Shown here: piece by piece, positions 60,023-64,000 of the stretch
How the letters are laid out: each line of letters starts with the position of its first letter
How positions within the stretch are numbered: position 1 is the stretch's first letter
Origin: Ethanoligenens harbinense YUAN-3
GTDB lineage: Bacteria > Bacillota > Clostridia > Oscillospirales > Ethanoligenentaceae
Direction of reading: 5' to 3'
Length of the DNA: 64,000 nt
NCBI RefSeq assembly: GCF_000178115.2
Contig: NC_014828.1
Span: 1,829,310-1,893,309 of the forward strand
Notes under the pieces: model-generated
The model's database searches: none
Told to the model about the DNA's origin: nothing
The model's input: only the letters and a program-made list of their open reading frames with translations
Program-made: the position numbers and the translations under genes

Positions 60023-61156
60023 ATGAGCGACAAAAGGCTGACCCCGGAAGAGGCCCTGAATATATGCAACAGCCAGAGCAGAGGAACACTGAAAATATTT
60101 CTCGGTTACGCACCCGGCGTCGGCAAAACGTTTGCAATGCTCAACGAAGCAAACCGCCGTCTGAAATATGGGCAGGATATCGTGATTGGATACGTTGAAA
60201 ATCACGGCCGTGAGGAAACCGACAGCCAGATCGGTGATTTGGGAGTCCTGCCGCGCAAGACCATCCTATATAACGGGGTGGAACTTTCCGAGCTGGATGT
60301 AGACGCGATCCTGCAGCGCAAGCCGGATACCGTTTTGATTGACGAGCTGGCCCACACAAACATTCCCGGCTCAAAAAACAAGAAACGATATGAAGACGTG
60401 CTTGAGATTCTGTCCCACGGCATCAATGTAATCTCTACGCTCAACATCCAGCATCTTGAGAGCTTGAACGATGTCATTTTTCAGATTACCGGCATCCGTG
60501 TCAACGAGACCTTGCCCGACAACATTCTACAGCAGGCAGACGAAGTGGTGGTGGTCGACCTCACGCCGGACGCACTGCAAAACCGCCTGCGCCGTGGAGC
60601 AGTGTACAGACCGGAAAAGGTGCCGCAGGCGCTGAAAAATTTCTTCCGCAAGGGCAATCTGAACGCTCTGCGGGAACTGGTGCTCCGCCAGGCGGCTGAG
60701 GACGTGGATGAAGACCTCGACGCCTATATGAAGCGCAAAGGCATTAAAGACAACTGGCACACCGTAGAACGCCTGATGGTCTGTATCAGCTCAAGCCCCA
60801 ATTCCAAAAAACTGATCCGGCGCGGCGCGCGCATTGCCAATCGATACAAGTGCGAATGGCATGTGGTTTCCGTCAACAGCACGCGCCTGTTCTTTGACAA
60901 CCATACCGAAACGGATCAAAAAATGCTGGAATCCCATGAACAGCTTGCCAGACAGCTAGGCGCGGAGGTCATTGAACTTACCGGCCGCAGCGTCTCCGAA
61001 ACATTGGCCGTTTATGCCAACCAGAAGCATATCACGCAGATCATTATGGGCCAGTCGGCGCGAACAAAGGTGGAAACATTCTTTCGCGGTTCCACGGTCA
61101 ACAAGCTCATAAAAATGGTGAAAAACGTAGAAATCCATCTGATTCCGATTGGCTGA
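60023..61156 (+). CDS. KdpD-like sensor without kinase (KdpD N-terminal and Usp domains)
   Basis: 377 residues. The KdpD domain has Walker A GYAPGVGKTFAML (near 31) and LIDELAHTNIPGSKNKKRYEDV (near 112); from about 250 a universal-stress-protein domain follows with IIMGQSARTK near the end. The membrane segments and histidine kinase of full KdpD are absent. In Clostridia such short proteins accompany the Kdp potassium pump and have been linked to cyclic di-AMP control. Here it converges with kdpC rather than lying in the operon. ATG 60023 follows AAAAAGGA. Confidence 0.88.
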   Translation: MSDKRLTPEEALNICNSQSRGTLKIFLGYAPGVGKTFAMLNEANRRLKYGQDIVIGYVENHGREETDSQIGDLGVLPRKTILYNGVELSELDVDAILQRKPDTVLIDELAHTNIPGSKNKKRYEDVLEILSHGINVISTLNIQHLESLNDVIFQITGIRVNETLPDNILQQADEVVVVDLTPDALQNRLRRGAVYRPEKVPQALKNFFRKGNLNALRELVLRQAAEDVDEDLDAYMKRKGIKDNWHTVERLMVCISSSPNSKKLIRRGARIANRYKCEWHVVSVNSTRLFFDNHTETDQKMLESHEQLARQLGAEVIELTGRSVSETLAVYANQKHITQIIMGQSARTKVETFFRGSTVNKLIKMVKNVEIHLIPIG

Positions 61157-61171
61157 TCGGCTTCATAACAG

Positions 61172-61207
61172 AAAGAAGCGCGGTGCATAACGCTCCGCGC
61201 TTTTCCA
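61172..61207 (+). terminator. Terminator of the KdpD-like gene
   Basis: AAGCGCGG and CCGCGCTT pair across an 11-nt loop, followed by TT. Confidence 0.7.
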
Positions 61208-61280
61208 TTTGCAACGATCCCGTTGCCTGGACATATATTGGGGAAATCAGCCCCGCGGTGACAGCGAAGCCGCAGGGCTG

Positions 61281-61886
61281 TCATTTGTGATGCAACAACT
61301 GGTAGATGTCCAGGTTTGCCTTCAGCACATTCACACGCGGTTCGCCAAGCACGCCGAGGTCGCGGCCCGCTGTATTCTCCTTGACGATCTTCTGAATGGT
61401 CGCTTTTGGGATACCCGTCGCTTTTACGATGCCGTCCACCTGTATGGCTGCCGCCGCCGGGCTGATGTCCGGATCCAGACCGGAGAACGAGCTGGTAAAC
61501 AGATCAGCCGGAAGATCTTGTTTGGTCAGCCCGGGGTTCGCCTTCAGAAAAGCGTCCACATCCGCTTGGACGCGCTTGGTCAGATCCGGGTTGGAAACCG
61601 CCAGATTCGCAGAACCGGAACCGGGCACGAGATCAGACTCTTTGGTACCTGCAGGGAACGTATTATAGTTGACGGCGGAAACGCGCCCATGAAAAAAACG
61701 GGCATCCTTGAAATCCTGCCCGATCAACTCCGAACCAACCACGTTACCGTCCACCTTGACCATGCTGCCGTTTGCCTGATGGGAAAAAGCCAGCTGGCCG
61801 ATCCCCAGCACGAGCATGGGATAGGCAAAGCCGCAAAAAACGATCAATGCTATGCCGACACCCAGCGCCTGTAAAAACCGTTTCAT
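61281..61886 (-). CDS. kdpC: Potassium-transporting ATPase subunit C
   Basis: 201 residues: one N-terminal membrane helix (residues 8-30), then the KdpC domain with VGSELIGQDF, FHGRVSAVNYNTF and the conserved AVSNPDLTKRV segment, ending DPDISPAAAAIQVDGI. KdpC stabilises the KdpFABC complex and raises ATP affinity. ATG 61886 follows AAAAAGGAG. 16 bp after kdpB. Confidence 0.95.
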   Translation of the reverse strand: MKRFLQALGVGIALIVFCGFAYPMLVLGIGQLAFSHQANGSMVKVDGNVVGSELIGQDFKDARFFHGRVSAVNYNTFPAGTKESDLVPGSGSANLAVSNPDLTKRVQADVDAFLKANPGLTKQDLPADLFTSSFSGLDPDISPAAAAIQVDGIVKATGIPKATIQKIVKENTAGRDLGVLGEPRVNVLKANLDIYQLLHHK

Positions 61887-61902
61887 CGTTATCACTCCTT
61901 TT

Positions 61903-63948
61903 TCAGCCCAGGCCGAGCGTGTGCAGCAGCGGGCCAACCACCAAATCGATCACTTTGATACCGATAAACGGGGCGACAATGCCGCCAAGACCGTAGATCG
62001 TCATGTTTTTGAGAAGCATGCGGTCGGCGCTCATGGGCTTGAATTTGACGCCCCGCATGGCGATGGGGATCAGCAACGGGATGATGATGGCGTTGAAAAT
62101 CAGCGCGGAGATAATCGCGCTGCTGGGTGAGGTCAAACCCATTACATTAAGCAGTTTCATGCTTGGAATCGATAGTGTGAAGATGGCGGGCAGGATGGCG
62201 AAATATTTCGCCACATCGTTGGCAATGCTGAACGTCGTCAGCGCGCCGCGCGTGATGAGCAGTTGCTTACCGATCTCCACCACCTCAATGATCTTCGTCG
62301 GGTCGGAATCGAGATCGACCATGTTGGCCGCTTCCTTGGCCGCTTGCGTGCCGCTGTTCATGGCAAGGCCAACGTCCGCCTGCGCGAGCGCCGGAGCGTC
62401 GTTCGTGCCGTCGCCGGTCATGGCGACCAGCTTGCCTTCCGCCTGCTCTTTTTTAATGACGCTGATCTTGTCTTCCGGCTTGCACTCGGCAGCGAAATCA
62501 TCCACGCCCGCCTCTTTGGCAATGGTGGCTGCCGTCAGCGGATTGTCGCCCGTACACATGATGGTTTTGATGCCGATGCGGCGCAGCCGCGCAAAGCGAT
62601 CCACAAGGCCGGGTTTCACCGTATCCTTGAGATAGATGACACCCATCACCCGCGCATCCACACAGACGACCAGAGGTGTGCCGCCCAGTTTTGAGATACG
62701 TTCCACCTTTGGCTGCAGGTCATCCGGAACGTCGCCTCCTGCCTGCTCCACAAAAGCAGCGATGGTGTCGGCCGCACCCTTGCGCACACGCGTGCCGTTT
62801 TTCAGGTTCAGCCCGCTCATACGCGTGGAACTGGAGAACTCCACAACCTCCGCGTCGGCGTATTCCCGACGGTCTAATTCGACGCCTTGCTTTTTGGCGA
62901 GCTCCAACACCGAACGGCCTTCCGGCGTATCATCAAACAGCGACGCAATCACGGAAAAACGGACGATGTTTTCCTGCGTCGTGTCGCCAACGGGGACAAA
63001 TTCAGCGGCCATGCGGTTGCCAAATGTGATGGTACCCGTCTTGTCCAGAATCATCGTGTTCACATCGCCGCAGGCTTCCACCGCCTTGCCGGACATGGCA
63101 ATAACATTGAACTTGGTCACACGGTCCATGCCCGCAATGCCAATGGCGGACAGCAGCCCGCCGATAGTTGTCGGGATCAGGCAGACCAGCAGCGCGACCA
63201 GTGTGGAAACGGGAATGGAAACGTGTGTGAACTTCGCCATTGGGAAAAGCATGACCACAACGATCAGAAAAATCATCGTCAGACTGACCAGAATGAGTGT
63301 GAGCGCGATCTCATTCGGCGTTTTCTGGCGCTTCGCGCCCTCTACCAGGCTGATCATCTTGTCGAGAAAGGATTCGCCCGGCGTGGCTGTGATGCGGATT
63401 TTCAACTGGTCGCTGACCACTTTTGTGCCGCCGGTAACGGAGCTGAAATCCCCGCCCGCCTCTTTCATAACCGGGGCGGATTCGCCGGTAATGGCAGATT
63501 CATCCACCATGGCCAGCCCCTCGATGATCTCGCCGTCGTTCGGAATGATGTCCCCGGTCTCCACCAGCACGACATCGCCTTTTTTCAGGTCGCTCGCGCT
63601 TATGGTCGTCACTTTTGAGCCGGAAAGCAGTTTGGCAAGCGTATCCTTGCGCGTCTTTTTCATGCTTTCCGCCTGCGCCTTGCCACGCCCTTCGGCTACG
63701 GCCTCGGCAAAATTGGCAAACAGCAGCGTGATAAACAGGATGGCGGTCACGATGGCGTTGTACCGCCAGTCTCCCTTCTCCATCGCATTCGGGAAAAAGG
63801 TCAGGAACAGGGTGACCAGCATGCCGATCTCCACCACGAACATCACGGGGTTCTTCATCATGCTTTTCGGATTGAGTTTGACAAACGAATCGCGCACGGC
63901 GGTGCGCAGGATCGCGGAATTGTCGATGTTTCTCGTATGCTTGCTCAT
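61903..63948 (-). CDS. kdpB: Potassium-transporting ATPase subunit B (P-type ATPase)
   Basis: 681 residues. Actuator loop is [12 protein letters not shown] (near 150), the phosphorylation site [13 protein letters not shown] (near 304), and the hinge [21 protein letters not shown] (near 513). KdpB hydrolyses ATP to drive high-affinity K+ uptake through KdpA when potassium is scarce. ATG at 63948 is chosen for spacing from AAGGGG; a GTG at 63957 is possible. Confidence 0.96.
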   Translation of the reverse strand: MSKHTRNIDNSAILRTAVRDSFVKLNPKSMMKNPVMFVVEIGMLVTLFLTFFPNAMEKGDWRYNAIVTAILFITLLFANFAEAVAEGRGKAQAESMKKTRKDTLAKLLSGSKVTTISASDLKKGDVVLVETGDIIPNDGEIIEGLAMVDESAITGESAPVMKEAGGDFSSVTGGTKVVSDQLKIRITATPGESFLDKMISLVEGAKRQKTPNEIALTLILVSLTMIFLIVVVMLFPMAKFTHVSIPVSTLVALLVCLIPTTIGGLLSAIGIAGMDRVTKFNVIAMSGKAVEACGDVNTMILDKTGTITFGNRMAAEFVPVGDTTQENIVRFSVIASLFDDTPEGRSVLELAKKQGVELDRREYADAEVVEFSSSTRMSGLNLKNGTRVRKGAADTIAAFVEQAGGDVPDDLQPKVERISKLGGTPLVVCVDARVMGVIYLKDTVKPGLVDRFARLRRIGIKTIMCTGDNPLTAATIAKEAGVDDFAAECKPEDKISVIKKEQAEGKLVAMTGDGTNDAPALAQADVGLAMNSGTQAAKEAANMVDLDSDPTKIIEVVEIGKQLLITRGALTTFSIANDVAKYFAILPAIFTLSIPSMKLLNVMGLTSPSSAIISALIFNAIIIPLLIPIAMRGVKFKPMSADRMLLKNMTIYGLGGIVAPFIGIKVIDLVVGPLLHTLGLG

Positions 63949-63963
63949 GGAATCCACCCCTTC

Positions 63964-64000
63964 TTACAGCGTCAGCTGCTCTGCAATCGGCCCGAGCACA
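63964..64000 (-). CDS. kdpA: Potassium-transporting ATPase subunit A, last codons
   Basis: The final eleven codons before TAA at 63966-63964 read VLGPIAEQLTL, which matches the conserved LGPxxEHL end of KdpA. Position upstream of kdpB on the same strand confirms it. The rest lies outside the window. Confidence 0.8.
   Translation of the reverse strand, partial: VLGPIAEQLTL

Overview
The window comes from a spore-forming, low-oxygen Firmicute, most likely a Clostridia member of the Oscillospiraceae/Ruminococcaceae type. This is inferred from spoIVA with a DUF3794-LysM partner, fhs, hybrid cluster protein, a stand-alone KdpD-like sensor, small clostridial hypothetical genes and the fairly high GC of the core genes. 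No rRNA, CRISPR array or replication origin was seen; one tRNA (Arg-ACG) is present.

Layout. 1-1.4 kb: end of a wall-anchored FIVAR surface protein. 1.4-8.2 kb: an AT-richer accessory patch with a divergent MFS exporter/ArsR pair, a serine recombinase broken by an IS21-family element (4710-6926), and on the other side of that element a broken tyrosine integrase with its excisionase and XRE regulator. 8.3-18.3 kb: housekeeping genes (guaA, SEDS protein, fhs, tsaE-tsaB-rpiB-upp, sirtuin, an amidotransferase-like protein, an aromatic-acid-exporter-type protein). 18.3-22.3 kb: lipase-like hydrolase, M14 carboxypeptidase, metal ABC transporter.

22.6-37.2 kb is the most interesting part, a sulfur island. 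It holds a nitrogenase-like alpha/beta pair with a NifX-type protein and a YezD (DUF2292) protein, an MccA-like cysteine/cystathionine synthase, O-acetylhomoserine sulfhydrylase, a second gamma-family PLP enzyme, and a six-gene operon joining methionine importer MetQ-MetN-MetI to two aminotransferases and a YbdH-like dehydrogenase. No nifH, nifB or other nif gene lies in the window. Four promoters here share one design: a TTGACA -35 box, a 16-17 bp spacer, then an AT-rich inverted repeat right at the start site. Three of the leaders also carry a matching 21-nt element, which in the nitrogenase-like leader overlaps a terminator hairpin. I read this as one co-regulated sulfur-scavenging regulon, with the nitrogenase-like enzyme a candidate for reducing an organosulfur substrate, as known for methylthio-alkane reductase. 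That function is inference.

37.7-46.3 kb: a Cys-rich conserved clostridial protein, a two-repeat molbindin, an SDR oxidoreductase, a GtrB-type glycosyltransferase, a glycerol dehydrogenase-family protein, a YitT protein, and a RhlE helicase with a small zinc-ribbon protein. 46.3-50.3 kb: three small genes (two tandem ribbon-helix-helix paralogues) and spoIVA with its DUF3794-LysM neighbour. 50.6-55.1 kb: hcp divergent from a Crp/Fnr regulator, followed by the paired radical-SAM/TIGR03915 putative DNA-modification genes. 55.2-58 kb: an SsuABC/ThiXYZ-type ABC transporter. 58.1-59.2 kb: a small gene, tRNA-Arg and an IS200-type element. 60-64 kb: a kinase-less KdpD-like protein convergent with kdpC, kdpB and the end of kdpA.
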